64,000 nucleotides of DNA from Algorimicrobium algoritergicola (GCF_008086165.1 NZ_VSKL01000001.1:558001-622000), one strand, 5' to 3'; shown: positions 55,013 through 63,470, numbered from the stretch's first letter. The notes: a model not told the origin generated them from the letters alone. Program-made: numbers and translations.

Positions 55013-55197
55013 TTTTTAATAATAAGAAGATTGGAGTTTATACTGGATTGTTAAGTCTTGATGATTTTCAACGTTCTAAAATTCATTTTTATTTATGGAT
55101 ATCATGGATATTCAAAGTTACCGCTTATCGAAAAGTATTAAATTATATTTAAATAATTAGTACATTCAAAATTATTAAACTTAACCTAAAAATATCT
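55013..55197. other. Intergenic region after gltX
   Basis: I see no RNA, terminator or confident gene in these 185 nt. One plus-strand frame stays open for about 40 codons (LLSLDDFQRSKIHFY and following) but has no start codon or ribosome site; it may be a decayed remnant or chance. Confidence 0.3.
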
Positions 55198-55800
55198 ATG
55201 AGAAATATTTTAATCTTCATGGGGTTTTTACTCGTTTCAAATTTTTATATTCAAAGTCAAAATGTTGTTTTTGAATTTCAAAATAGTGAAAAAATTGAAA
55301 GCTATTTAGTAGAGCATCAACTAAAATTTAATAACAATGATATAGTCATTTTTAAGGTATTTGAAGATTTTTTTAAGTTTAATAATGATGGCTATTTAAT
55401 AGGTCCTGTTGTACATGTTTTCAATAAAGATGGCTTGTATTTAGAGTATATTAAAATAGCTGATATAATTGATAAGCTCGCTAACTTTAAAAGAATCAGA
55501 AACAAACCTAAAAAAGAAGCCTTACACATTGATAGCTGGTTTAACGGACTTGTTAATTATAAAACCTTACAACCTTTAGTAAAGCAACAAAATACAGACT
55601 ACTATTTTGTGTTGAGTTGGGCTAAATTCTTTAATAAACCTGAAAATATAGATGCTGTTTTCAAATGGTATGAAGTTTTAGAGCGTCAAAAATTAAAAGG
55701 TGAAAATATTCAAATTGTTTTATTGAATATGGATTTTCAAGATTCCTGGGAATTATCACCTGAAAAGAAAGAAGATTTACTTAAACAGGCTAATAAATGA
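55198..55800 (+). CDS. Hypothetical secreted protein
   Basis: The 200-aa protein has an N-terminal signal peptide (ILIFMGFLLVSNFYIQSQ-N, cleavage near 20) and a soluble mixed domain of about 180 residues with no cysteine. The segment YYFVLSWAKFFNKPE and the ordered strands could fit a thioredoxin-like fold, but no active-site motif is present. I do not recognise the family. Its stop overlaps the start of the next gene (ATGA), so both are co-translated and probably act together in the periplasm. Confidence 0.6.
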   Translation: MRNILIFMGFLLVSNFYIQSQNVVFEFQNSEKIESYLVEHQLKFNNNDIVIFKVFEDFFKFNNDGYLIGPVVHVFNKDGLYLEYIKIADIIDKLANFKRIRNKPKKEALHIDSWFNGLVNYKTLQPLVKQQNTDYYFVLSWAKFFNKPENIDAVFKWYEVLERQKLKGENIQIVLLNMDFQDSWELSPEKKEDLLKQANK

Positions 55801-56309
55801 GAACTTTAATAGTATTCCTATTTTTTTGTTTCTATTTACCAACTTCTGCACAGAATTATGCGCCAGAACAAACTGAAAATATAAAAATAGCCTATCTACC
55901 TATAAATGAATTAGAGGAACAAATAAACAGCTCCAAAAGTGCTATAAAAATTATTTATTTTTATAGCACTACGTGTTCCGCGACTTTAGAATTTAACCCG
56001 ATTATCAATGATTATTATTTGAAAAATAAAGATAAATTTGAACTATTTGTTATTTCACGAGAATCAAAAAGAAATCAAGAAACATTATATAATGATCTAT
56101 TTTACGAAGGTTTTTACTTTCCTGTTTATTTAACTAACAAAAAATCATTTTCAACTATTATAAAAACCTTGTGTTCAGATTGTAATGAAGATGTTATGAG
56201 TGATTCTAGCTTTTATATTTTGGATGCTGACAATACGTTATTAGCTCAAAGTCATTATGATTTAACAGCAGATGAAAAGAAGAATTTGCTAATTAAATAC
56301 ATTGAGTAA
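55797..56309 (+). CDS. Thioredoxin-like exported protein without CxxC
   Basis: The 170-aa protein has a signal peptide ending at TSA-Q (about residue 18). It appears to have a thioredoxin-like core: KIIYFYSTTCSATLEFNPI near 49-67 in the place of a redox loop, ELFVISRES, FPVYLTN, and SSFYILDADNTLLAQ. The active-site position has a single cysteine (TTCSAT) rather than CxxC; a CSDC pair occurs later near 124-127. It may be a redox-inactive or thiol-peroxidase-like relative of TlpA. The ATG overlaps the previous stop. Confidence 0.6.
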   Translation: MRTLIVFLFFCFYLPTSAQNYAPEQTENIKIAYLPINELEEQINSSKSAIKIIYFYSTTCSATLEFNPIINDYYLKNKDKFELFVISRESKRNQETLYNDLFYEGFYFPVYLTNKKSFSTIIKTLCSDCNEDVMSDSSFYILDADNTLLAQSHYDLTADEKKNLLIKYIE

Positions 56310-56384
56310 TACTTTACAGTACTACTTGAAATCTCATGAAATCTGTTTATTTGAGATTCCTCACTTTCACTCTAAATGCAGCTT

Positions 56385-57068
56385 TTAAAACGAAATCATA
56401 GCCGTAAACGCCAACATAGATTGGTTTCCTTTAAACTTATTTGGGTTTCCTGTTTGGTCTAAATTATTATCATTTAGCTTATCCAACGTGTTTAAAAACC
56501 CGTAAATATATTGCGCTTTAAGTCTAAAGTGGCTAAATCCAGCTGATAATCCAATAGCACCATCCACATTAAAACGGCTTATTTCTTTTATGTCTTTTGC
56601 TAACAGGTTGGTGTAATTCGCAATAAAATAATTTTCTTGATTTTGATCATCAAGTTCCAATTCACCATTAAATTGCAACATAGGTCCAACATCAATAGTT
56701 AAAAAGCTTCCTATTAATTTCACATGCATTAATAAAGCTATTTGAGCGGTAAAAACTTTATAGTCTATAAATTCCTCATTGGAGAGTAAAACAGGTTTTG
56801 CAGCTATTCCTAAATGGTTTTCAGCGAGTTGAATGGTATAACTCACATTGTACCATTTGTTAGGTAAATCTACCGTTGCTGAAGCACCAGCCATCCAACC
56901 GTTGCCCTTTTTCGTGGTGAAATTATCAGTTAAAATATCATATTGGGTAATACCACCAGAAATCCCGATACCATTAACAATTTTGTAGTTTTTAGGCTGC
57001 GCAAAACCTATTGTAACAAAACTAATACAAATGGCGACTAATAGAATACCTGATTTTGAGTATAACAT
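56385..57068 (-). CDS. Outer-membrane beta-barrel protein, hypothetical
   Basis: The 227-aa protein has a signal peptide (ending IGFA-Q, about residue 23), alternating amphipathic strands, and a C-terminal phenylalanine (AMISF), as expected for a small outer-membrane beta-barrel. Glycine and aromatic residues are regularly placed (GIGISGGITQYD, GWMAGASATVDLP, GAIGLSAGFSHFRL). It resembles the PorT/OmpW-like barrels common in Bacteroidota, but I cannot name a subfamily. A TAnnTTTG element lies 21 nt upstream. Confidence 0.65.
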   Translation of the reverse strand: MLYSKSGILLVAICISFVTIGFAQPKNYKIVNGIGISGGITQYDILTDNFTTKKGNGWMAGASATVDLPNKWYNVSYTIQLAENHLGIAAKPVLLSNEEFIDYKVFTAQIALLMHVKLIGSFLTIDVGPMLQFNGELELDDQNQENYFIANYTNLLAKDIKEISRFNVDGAIGLSAGFSHFRLKAQYIYGFLNTLDKLNDNNLDQTGNPNKFKGNQSMLAFTAMISF

Positions 57069-57089
57069 GATTTATGTGTCTGTTTGTAA

Positions 57090-57097
57090 CAAACCTA
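57090..57097 (-). promoter_or_regulatory. -7 promoter element of the beta-barrel gene
   Basis: TAGGTTTG on the minus strand matches TAnnTTTG, 21 nt before the ATG at 57068. Confidence 0.5.
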
Positions 57098-57230
57098 TGA
57101 AAAAAATAGGATAAATATTTCTTTTTCTAGATAACCACGTCATTCCGAATAGATTTATTTTCAAATAACACCTTACCAACAAAATATACATTAAATTAGT
57201 AAATCCATTTTAACCTTTAAAAATCACTCT

Positions 57231-58148
57231 ATGTTATTATTTGTTCCCTTTATATTAGTAGGTCTTTTTATTCTATTCTCCTCCTTTTTTATGGTGAAGC
57301 AACAAACGGCTGCCATTATTGAACGTTTTGGAAAATTTCACAGTATTCGCCAATCTGGTTTACACATGAAAATTCCTTTAGTAGATAAAGTTGCAGGCCG
57401 ATTGAGTTTAAAAATTCAACAATTAGATGTTATTATTGAAACCAAGACTTTGGATGATGTATTTGTAAAACTGAAAGTTTCTGTACAGTATAAAGTAGTA
57501 ACGGAAAAAGTATATGATGCCTTTTACAAGCTAGATTATCCGCATGATCAAATTACGAGTTACGTATTTGATGTGGTGCGTGCTGAAGTACCAAAAATGA
57601 AGTTAGATGATGTTTTTGTTAAAAAAGATGATATTGCATTAGCCGTAAAAGCAGAATTAAATGATGCGATGATGGATTATGGTTTTGATATTATTAGAAC
57701 TTTAGTAACCGATATTGATCCAGATGCACAAGTAAAAATAGCTATGAACCGTATTAATGCTGCAGATAGAGAAAAAACAGCTGCGCAATATGAAGGTGAT
57801 GCACAACGTATTTTAATTGTTGAAAAAGCCAAAGCGGAAGCTGAAAGTAAACGATTACAAGGTCAAGGTATTGCAGATCAACGTCGTGAAATAGCACGTG
57901 GTTTGGAGGAATCTGTTGACGTGTTAAATCGTGTTGGTATTAATAGTCAAGAAGCATCAGCATTGATAGTTGTAACCCAACATTATGATACCTTGCAAGC
58001 TATAGGTAGTGAAACGAACAGTAATTTAATTTTACTTCCAAATTCACCACAAGCAGGTAGCCAAATGCTAAATGATATGGTAGCTAGTTTTACGGCTAGT
58101 AACCAAATTGGTGAAGCCATGAAAAACAATAAAAAAAATAAAGAATAA
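57231..58148 (+). CDS. SPFH/band 7 (stomatin-like) membrane protein
   Basis: The 305-aa protein has one N-terminal membrane segment (about 2-20), the SPFH domain (about 22-200; ERFGKFHSIRQSGLHMKIPLVD, shown in part: GLHMKIPLVDKV), and a charged helical region rich in A, E, K and R (KAKAEAESKRLQGQG near 198-212). Stomatin-like proteins form oligomeric rings that organise membrane domains and associate with proteases. There is no adjacent NfeD gene. A TTTAACC stretch precedes it but no clean TAnnTTTG was found. Confidence 0.9.
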   Translation: MLLFVPFILVGLFILFSSFFMVKQQTAAIIERFGKFHSIRQSGLHMKIPLVDKVAGRLSLKIQQLDVIIETKTLDDVFVKLKVSVQYKVVTEKVYDAFYKLDYPHDQITSYVFDVVRAEVPKMKLDDVFVKKDDIALAVKAELNDAMMDYGFDIIRTLVTDIDPDAQVKIAMNRINAADREKTAAQYEGDAQRILIVEKAKAEAESKRLQGQGIADQRREIARGLEESVDVLNRVGINSQEASALIVVTQHYDTLQAIGSETNSNLILLPNSPQAGSQMLNDMVASFTASNQIGEAMKNNKKNKE

Positions 58149-58233
58149 GGTCTTCAAAAATTGATTTAATTCTTTTTTAAGAGGAACATATAGCCATTAA
58201 AACTTCAGATTGAAAACTTCAGAATTACAAAAT

Positions 58234-58446
58234 TCAATCGGCTTTATGTTCCTCTTTATATTTCTTGATAATATCCTTCAGACTTTCCAAATAATTTTCT
58301 AAATCCTTAACATCAATATCTGGGTTTTGTTGACTAGGAATGGTCATAGGCATTTCATCTAAATGCTCATAAACTTCTGGGTAGTTGGTTTCAATATCGC
58401 GCGTTACAGTCGCAATTTCCGTAAGTAAATCTTTTGATTTTTTCAT
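58234..58446 (-). CDS. Small acidic hypothetical protein
   Basis: The 70-aa protein is predicted to be helical, with a first helix (LLTEIATVTRDIETNYPEVY), a proline-containing middle (MPMTIPSQQNPDID) and a second charged helix (LENYLESLKDIIKKYKEEH). It has no cysteine, signal or membrane segment. I do not recognise a named family, but codon use looks real and it has an ATG. It is convergent with the SPFH gene and lies 78 nt behind the GNAT-like gene. Confidence 0.6.
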   Translation of the reverse strand: MKKSKDLLTEIATVTRDIETNYPEVYEHLDEMPMTIPSQQNPDIDVKDLENYLESLKDIIKKYKEEHKAD

Positions 58447-58524
58447 AATTATTATATTTGATTAGAGTGGATATAAGGTATTACAATATCCATAAATAAC
58501 AAAAGAAATTCTGTTAGCTATTTG

Positions 58525-59685
58525 TTAATTTGACTTAAATGGATGACGTTCTTCCCACGTTTTTGACGGATTCATCAACCTGAAAATATTTTTAAGTATC
58601 ACATTCATAAACCAATTGGTATGTTTTAAATACATGACCATATCTTTCGGTTTTGCACCAATAGAACTTTTTATTTCCATAGCAGTTCTGGCATAAACAA
58701 TGGATTTAAATTGATTATTAATACCAAATTCAGCCATATCATACAACATATTTAAATACAGCTGATGCTTATATTGATACTCGGAGCTATAGCCTAAAAA
58801 GTAGGTTTCCAATTGCTCGTTATTTAGAATTAGGGTGTAAAATCCAACCAATTCATTTTGAATATAATATCCAAACACCTTAAAGTTTTCACCTAATTGT
58901 TTTTTGAAGGTATAAAAATGATTTTCTGGTAATATGAAGCTATTTATTTTAGCGTTGTTGGAAACGTTTTTATATAATTTATAGAGTGTTTCCGATTGGT
59001 TAAAAACTGCCGCTTCATCCAATTCCTTGGTGATCATTTTTTTAGATTTTTTTCTTGCTGATTTATAACGATCTCGATATTTTTTATGCAAATCTGAAAT
59101 ATAATCATCAAAATGCGCCCAATGTTCAGGAAGGTTCATTACCATGTTTGGTTGCACAATCAATTGATGGAAACCTGATGTATTTAGTGTATTTTTAGTT
59201 TGCAGAATGGTATCTGTTAGGAAATAATCTTTTAATAAAATAGCTCTAATTTTTTTATTAAAAACAGTCTTAATTTTACGTTTTAGGACATCAACAGCTT
59301 TTAATAATGTTGACATAAATTCTTCATTTGTCATAGCATCAGACTTAAAATGCATTCCATGCTGACCTGTATGTGTTAAATTCCCTACCACCAATATATT
59401 TCCTCTCAAAATCTTTGAAATCTGATTTTTAAAACGCTCTTGAAAACAAGAATCTTCTTGGTTTCGGAACATGTCATTAAGGTATAATTTAACGCGTTGC
59501 ATTACGGCAATACCAACTAATTCTTGTTCTATATAAAATCCGAAATAATAAAGCGTAATATTTTTTGGAGCAGCTACTTCTAAAGCTTTTAAATATGTAG
59601 TTTGCAGAAAAATATCATGTACAACCAATGCATCCCAAACTAGTGGTAAATCATTTGCAGATGTAAATAGTTTTGTTTCTATCAA
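58525..59685 (-). CDS. GNAT/FemAB-like acyltransferase, hypothetical
   Basis: The 386-aa protein looks like a double-GNAT protein of the FemAB-like or BioF2-like group: an N-terminal half with FGFYIEQELVGIAVMQRVK, and a C-terminal half with DLHKKYRDRYKSARKKSKK, GYYIQNELVGFYTLILN and YARTAMEIKSSIGAKP. It may transfer an amino acid or acyl group. The open frame reaches a TTG at 59715, but that lies in a terminator stem; the TTG at 59685 (IETKLFTSANDLP follows) is a better start. No ATG fits. Confidence 0.65.
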   Translation of the reverse strand: MIETKLFTSANDLPLVWDALVVHDIFLQTTYLKALEVAAPKNITLYYFGFYIEQELVGIAVMQRVKLYLNDMFRNQEDSCFQERFKNQISKILRGNILVVGNLTHTGQHGMHFKSDAMTNEEFMSTLLKAVDVLKRKIKTVFNKKIRAILLKDYFLTDTILQTKNTLNTSGFHQLIVQPNMVMNLPEHWAHFDDYISDLHKKYRDRYKSARKKSKKMITKELDEAAVFNQSETLYKLYKNVSNNAKINSFILPENHFYTFKKQLGENFKVFGYYIQNELVGFYTLILNNEQLETYFLGYSSEYQYKHQLYLNMLYDMAEFGINNQFKSIVYARTAMEIKSSIGAKPKDMVMYLKHTNWFMNVILKNIFRLMNPSKTWEERHPFKSN

Positions 59686-59695
59686 AGTATCATGA

Positions 59696-59724
59696 AAAAA
59701 GACTGATTGTAGCAATCAGTCTTT
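59696..59724 (-). terminator. Intrinsic terminator after the DUF1761 gene
   Basis: AAAGACTGATTG and CAATCAGTCTTT form a perfect 12-bp stem with a 3-nt loop (59698-59724), followed by T residues on the minus strand. It lies 23 nt behind the DUF1761 stop and overlaps the open frame of the next gene. Confidence 0.85.
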
Positions 59725-59746
59725 AAGGTTATATAATCATTACAAA

Positions 59747-60229
59747 TTAATTCCAGCCACAAACAATACCTCCCATTATGGTTAAACTGATTATCCAATA
59801 ACCACTATTAATGAAAATGTATTTCCAGCTTTTACGTTCAAATAAAGCATTAATGGCCAAAATAGGAAATACAAATAACACGCCAGCCATACAACCGTGT
59901 AAAGCACCATGTTTAAAGGTTCTAAATGCTAAACCATAATCGTCCATAAAAGCTGTATATGATGGTAAAGCTTTTGTAACATCTCCACCAATCATACCTA
60001 AAGCTCCTGTTTGATGAATGGTTAAAAATTGTAAAATAAAGGCAATTAAAACCGAAAATATAAACGTGAGAATAAAAATTACAAACATGTTTCCACCTTT
60101 TAAAGATTCCGAAGTTAAACCAGATTCACGCATCCAAGCGTTTCCAAATGTTTTTGGGTTGTACCAAATAAAACCCAAAATTAACGGAACCAAAGCAGCA
60201 ACCAAAATGGCCAAAAAATTAATATCCAT
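59747..60229 (-). CDS. DUF1761 domain-containing membrane protein
   Basis: The 160-aa protein has four membrane segments (about 4-22, 50-70, 108-128, 138-157). The DUF1761 signature is visible: GFIWYNPKTFGNAWMRESG near 19-37 and FRTFKHGALHGCMAGVLFV near 101-119. Function unknown. It is followed by a strong terminator and appears monocistronic. Confidence 0.87.
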   Translation of the reverse strand: MDINFLAILVAALVPLILGFIWYNPKTFGNAWMRESGLTSESLKGGNMFVIFILTFIFSVLIAFILQFLTIHQTGALGMIGGDVTKALPSYTAFMDDYGLAFRTFKHGALHGCMAGVLFVFPILAINALFERKSWKYIFINSGYWIISLTIMGGIVCGWN

Positions 60230-60308
60230 AGTTAGTTATTTAAAAATTAGTATTTTAAAGATAGATGAAAATTATGATTTATAATTTTAACTGGATAAAA
60301 ATCAAAAA

Positions 60309-60339
60309 AAACCTTGAAACAATTCATGCTTCAAGGTTT
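60309..60339 (-). terminator. Intrinsic terminator after glnS
   Basis: AAACCTTGAA (60309-60318) and TTCAAGGTTT (60330-60339) form a 10-bp stem with an 11-nt loop, followed on the minus strand by a run of T. It lies 24 nt behind the glnS stop. Confidence 0.85.
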
Positions 60340-60363
60340 AAAATTACACTATATTTTTTGTGT

Positions 60364-62370
60364 TTATAACGCTTTTGCTTCAGCTACCAACAAGTCATTT
60401 TTGTCATCTAAAGCTTTAGCTATAAAATCATTAATTTCTGAATTTCGTTCTAATCCATTATTCAGTAAAACACCTAATGTTATCATGGTAATAATTCGCG
60501 TTCCTACCTTTTTTGCAGACGTTCCAAACAAGGGTTCAACATCACTATAGGATACATTTTGTGCCAATTCCTCAATTTCGGATTTTGCTTTTTCGCGATC
60601 GTCATCTTTCATTCTATCATACTTTTTCCCGTATGATTTTATCTGCTCAATAGCTGGTCTATTAGATTGTTGCTTTTGTTTTTGAGCTGGTTGATTTACA
60701 TCATTTTTGGGTTTTTGTTTTGCCCAAGTATCTCGTAATCCAACCGTTTTATTGAAAACTAATTTTTCTGAAGAACTATCATCATCCACATTAAAATAAC
60801 CCAAACGTTGAAATTGGAACCGCTCTCCTACTTTCGCTTCTAGCAAACTTGGTTCTACAAAAGCATCAATAATTTTTAAAGATTCTGGATTTATAAATTC
60901 CATAAAATCTTTATCAGCATGATTATCTGGAGCTTCATCTAAAAACAATCTATCATACTCGCGAACTTCCGCTTTAATAGCATGCTTTATAGACACCCAA
61001 TGCAAGGTTCCTTTTACTTTTTTCTCGGTATCTTCAGAATAGGTAGCATGAATTTCTGTAACGTTTCCATCAGCATCTTTCACTACTACTTCTGCTTTGA
61101 TGATGTAGGCATTTTTCAAGCGGACTTCACCTCCTAATTTCAATCGGAAAAACTTACTGCTTGCTTCTTCTTTAAAATCGTCTTTTTCAATATATAACTC
61201 ACGTGAAAAAGGTACTTTTCTAAAACCTGCCGAATCATCTTCCTGATTATTTTCAGCTTCCAACCACTCCTCTTTTCCTTCTGGATAATTAGTGATAACC
61301 AACTTAACAGGATCTAAAACAGCCATCACTCGCGGTGCCGTTTTATTTAAATCCTCACGAATACAGAATTCTAAAAGCGATACATCAATAACGTTATCAC
61401 GTTTGGCTACACCTACTTTATCAATAAACTGCCTGATAGAATCTGGTGTGTAACCACGACGACGCAAACCTGAAATGGTTGGCATTCGTGGATCGTCCCA
61501 ACCCGTTACAGCACCTTGCTCAACCAATTTAAGCAACTTACGTTTACTCATAATGGTATAACTTAAGTTCAATCGGGCAAATTCACGTTGTTTAGGAAGC
61601 ATTGGTAAGGCTTCTGGTTGGTATTTATACACTTGCTCCTTGAACCAGTCGTAAAGCTCTCTATGCGGCTTAAATTCAAGGGAACATAAAGAGTGTGAAA
61701 TTTGTTCCATATAATCACTTTCACCATGTGTCCAGTCGTACATGGGATAAATACACCAATCGTTTCCTGTTCTGTGGTGTGATTTCTTTAAAATACGATA
61801 CATCAACGGATCACGCATCAACATATTTGGATGTTGCATATCTATTTTTGCACGCAACACATGAGAACCTTCTGGAAATTCGCCAGCTTTCATGCGCTGA
61901 AATAAATCCTGATTTTCTTCAATACTACGATTTCGGTATGGACCATCAACACCAGGTTGTGTTGGTGTGCCTTTCTGTTCTGCCATAGCTTCACTGGATT
62001 GTGAATCTACATAGGCTTTTCCTTCTTTGATTAATGCTACTGCCCAATCATATAACTGCTGAAAATAATCAGATGAATACAATTCATTAGCCCATTGATA
62101 GCCTAACCATGCAATATCACGTTTGATAGCATCTACATATTCCTGCTCTTCTTTGGCTGGATTGGTATCATCAAAACGTAAGTTTACAGGTGCTTGGTAT
62201 TTTTCACCCAAGCCAAAACTAATACCAATAGCTTTGGTGTGACCAATATGTAAATAACCATTCGGTTCTGGTGGAAAACGAAAGCGAAGTGCTTCTTTTT
62301 CTAATCCATTCCTTAAATCTTCTTCTATAATATGCTCAATAAAATTGAGTGATTTTGTTTCTTCAGACAT
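60364..62370 (-). CDS. glnS: Glutamine--tRNA ligase with C-terminal extension
   Basis: This class I synthetase of 668 aa has PPEPNGYLHIGHTKA near 33-47, RFDDTNPAKEE near 66, and the KMSKS-type IMSKRKL near 269. The conserved body ends near residue 555 with GLRDTWAKQK. About 110 further residues follow: a Q/N/K-rich linker and a helical domain (IKSYGKKYDRMKDDDREKAK, then ITMITLGVLLNNGL). Annotation pipelines sometimes name this class a YqeY fusion, but the tail is shorter than YqeY. The frame is open to 62448, but a promoter at 62400-62407 puts the start at the ATG 62370. Confidence 0.95.
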   Translation of the reverse strand: MSEETKSLNFIEHIIEEDLRNGLEKEALRFRFPPEPNGYLHIGHTKAIGISFGLGEKYQAPVNLRFDDTNPAKEEQEYVDAIKRDIAWLGYQWANELYSSDYFQQLYDWAVALIKEGKAYVDSQSSEAMAEQKGTPTQPGVDGPYRNRSIEENQDLFQRMKAGEFPEGSHVLRAKIDMQHPNMLMRDPLMYRILKKSHHRTGNDWCIYPMYDWTHGESDYMEQISHSLCSLEFKPHRELYDWFKEQVYKYQPEALPMLPKQREFARLNLSYTIMSKRKLLKLVEQGAVTGWDDPRMPTISGLRRRGYTPDSIRQFIDKVGVAKRDNVIDVSLLEFCIREDLNKTAPRVMAVLDPVKLVITNYPEGKEEWLEAENNQEDDSAGFRKVPFSRELYIEKDDFKEEASSKFFRLKLGGEVRLKNAYIIKAEVVVKDADGNVTEIHATYSEDTEKKVKGTLHWVSIKHAIKAEVREYDRLFLDEAPDNHADKDFMEFINPESLKIIDAFVEPSLLEAKVGERFQFQRLGYFNVDDDSSSEKLVFNKTVGLRDTWAKQKPKNDVNQPAQKQKQQSNRPAIEQIKSYGKKYDRMKDDDREKAKSEIEELAQNVSYSDVEPLFGTSAKKVGTRIITMITLGVLLNNGLERNSEINDFIAKALDDKNDLLVAEAKAL

Positions 62371-62399
62371 ACGCTGTTCTCTATTCGAAATATGAAGCA

Positions 62400-62407
62400 C
62401 AAAATTA
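62400..62407 (-). promoter_or_regulatory. -7 promoter element of glnS
   Basis: TAATTTTG on the minus strand matches TAnnTTTG, 29 nt before the ATG at 62370. Confidence 0.5.
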
Positions 62408-62470
62408 GGTAATTTTAGACTAATTGTAACATTTGAATGATTTTTCACACCTATAATTAAAACTTATACC

Positions 62471-62680
62471 ATGCAACACAGAAATTACGAATGTCCAAAA
62501 TGCCATAATCGGACTTACGATATGGATCAAATGCAGGCAACAGGCGGTTTATTTACAAAACTTTTTAACATCCAGAATAAAAAATTTACGTCTGTAACAT
62601 GTCAAAAATGTACGTATACCGAATTTTATAAATCGAAAACTAGTAGCATTAGTAATATATTTGACTTCTTTACAAATTAA
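62471..62680 (+). CDS. Small zinc-ribbon protein
   Basis: The 69-aa protein carries two CxxC knuckles, CPKC at 8-11 and CQKC at 44-47, separated by a basic, phenylalanine-rich stretch (GLFTKLFNIQNKKF), with a C-terminal ISNIFDFFTN. It fits the YpzJ-like nucleic-acid-binding zinc-ribbon group. The role is unknown. It is divergent from glnS (22 nt between open frames) and 69 nt before folB. Confidence 0.75.
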   Translation: MQHRNYECPKCHNRTYDMDQMQATGGLFTKLFNIQNKKFTSVTCQKCTYTEFYKSKTSSISNIFDFFTN

Positions 62681-62737
62681 ATAACTTTACGATATTAATT
62701 TCTTTCAGAATTTCTCTTGAAGTCACCTTCTGAATAG

Positions 62738-62745
62738 TATTTTTG
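62738..62745 (+). promoter_or_regulatory. -7 promoter element directly before folB
   Basis: TATTTTTG matches TAnnTTTG, with only 4 nt (CAAT) before the ATG, as at holB. A leaderless mRNA is predicted. Confidence 0.55.
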
Positions 62746-62749
62746 CAAT

Positions 62750-63118
62750 ATGGGAACAATTAAAGTGGAAAATATTCGGGTTTTTGCCAATCATGGTTGC
62801 TTAAAGGAAGAAACCAAAATTGGTAGTGATTACCGTGTGGATTTAGAGATAAAAGCCAATTTACAAACATCAGCCAAGACAGATTTACTTCAAGATACGG
62901 TTGACTATGTATTTCTAAATAAGGTGATTCGTGAAGAAATGGCACAACCTTCCTATTTACTAGAAACGGTTGCCAAACGTATTTTAAATCGCATTTTTAA
63001 AGAAGATACCATGGTTAGTAAAGCCACGGTTTGGGTCAGTAAAATTAATCCACCTATTGGAGGCGATGTGGAAATGGTAACAATAAAAATGAGTGACAAG
63101 CGAAAAAAGCAAAAGTAA
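62750..63118 (+). CDS. folB: Dihydroneopterin aldolase
   Basis: This enzyme of folate synthesis splits dihydroneopterin into 6-hydroxymethyl-dihydropterin and glycolaldehyde. The 122-aa protein has the family pattern VENIRVFANHGCLKEETKIG at 5-24, DTVDYVFLNKVI near 48-59, LLETVAKRI near 70-78 with the catalytic-type glutamate, and NPPIGGDVEMV near 102. Length is typical. No other folate gene is close by. Confidence 0.93.
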   Translation: MGTIKVENIRVFANHGCLKEETKIGSDYRVDLEIKANLQTSAKTDLLQDTVDYVFLNKVIREEMAQPSYLLETVAKRILNRIFKEDTMVSKATVWVSKINPPIGGDVEMVTIKMSDKRKKQK

Positions 63119-63142
63119 GTAGCGAAACACTTATATTTTTTT

Positions 63143-63150
63143 TACATTTG
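63143..63150 (+). promoter_or_regulatory. -7 promoter element of tRNA-Cys
   Basis: TACATTTG matches TAnnTTTG, 46 nt before the mature tRNA 5' end. Confidence 0.5.
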
Positions 63151-63172
63151 CCACCACGTTAGAAATAACAAG

Positions 63173-63192
63173 ATACCTTTTTTCAAAGGTAT
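63173..63192 (+). other. Hairpin in the tRNA-Cys 5' leader
   Basis: ATACCTTT (63173-63180) and AAAGGTAT (63185-63192) form a perfect 8-bp stem with a 4-nt loop, ending 4 nt before the tRNA. It could affect 5' processing by RNase P; untested. Confidence 0.45.
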
Positions 63193-63196
63193 TTAA

Positions 63197-63267
63197 GGTG
63201 TCGTGGCCGAGTGGCTAGGCAGTGGTCTGCAACACCATCTACAGCGGTTCGAATCCGCTCGACACCT
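63197..63267 (+). tRNA. tRNA-Cys (GCA)
   Basis: A full cloverleaf can be drawn. The 7-bp acceptor stem is GGTGTCG/CGACACC (63197-63203 with 63260-63266), the D stem is GCC/GGC, and the anticodon stem GTGGT/ACCAT holds loop CTGCAAC with anticodon GCA at 63229-63231. The T arm is AGCGG-TTCGAAT-CCGCT and the discriminator base is T. CCA is not encoded. The D stem is short. It is transcribed alone from the TACATTTG promoter and is followed by a terminator hairpin and a tandem array of copies of its own 3' end. Confidence 0.95.
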
Positions 63268-63270
63268 CTA

Positions 63271-63305
63271 AAAAAGAGTTACTTTTAAAGTAGCTCTTTT
63301 TTTTT
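63271..63305 (+). terminator. Terminator of tRNA-Cys
   Basis: AAAAGAGTTACTT and AAGTAGCTCTTTT form a stem (with one G-T wobble) followed by a run of T, 3 nt behind the tRNA. A second copy with small changes lies at 63485-63520 in repeat unit two. Confidence 0.8.
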
Positions 63306-63454
63306 GTTTTAAATTTTTAGAAAATTTTGAGTAATGTGGTTACAGCGGCTCGAGGCTTATTAATTGACACCTCAAAGAACCTTCAACTTATGTTAGAGGT
63401 TTTTTTCTAATTTTTAAGAAAAATTAATTAAAGATAAACCATCTACAGCGGTTC

Positions 63455-63470
63455 TCCCGAAATTTCGGGA
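63455..63470. repeat. 16-bp palindrome replacing the T-loop, copy 1
   Basis: TCCCGAAATTTCGGGA is a perfect palindrome placed between AGCGGTTC and CGCTCGACACC of the tRNA-like sequence. Confidence 0.85.

Noticed and set aside
55030-55160. Open stretch of about 40 codons after gltX
   Set aside because: It has no start codon, no family similarity and no promoter; it is too short to call a pseudogene.
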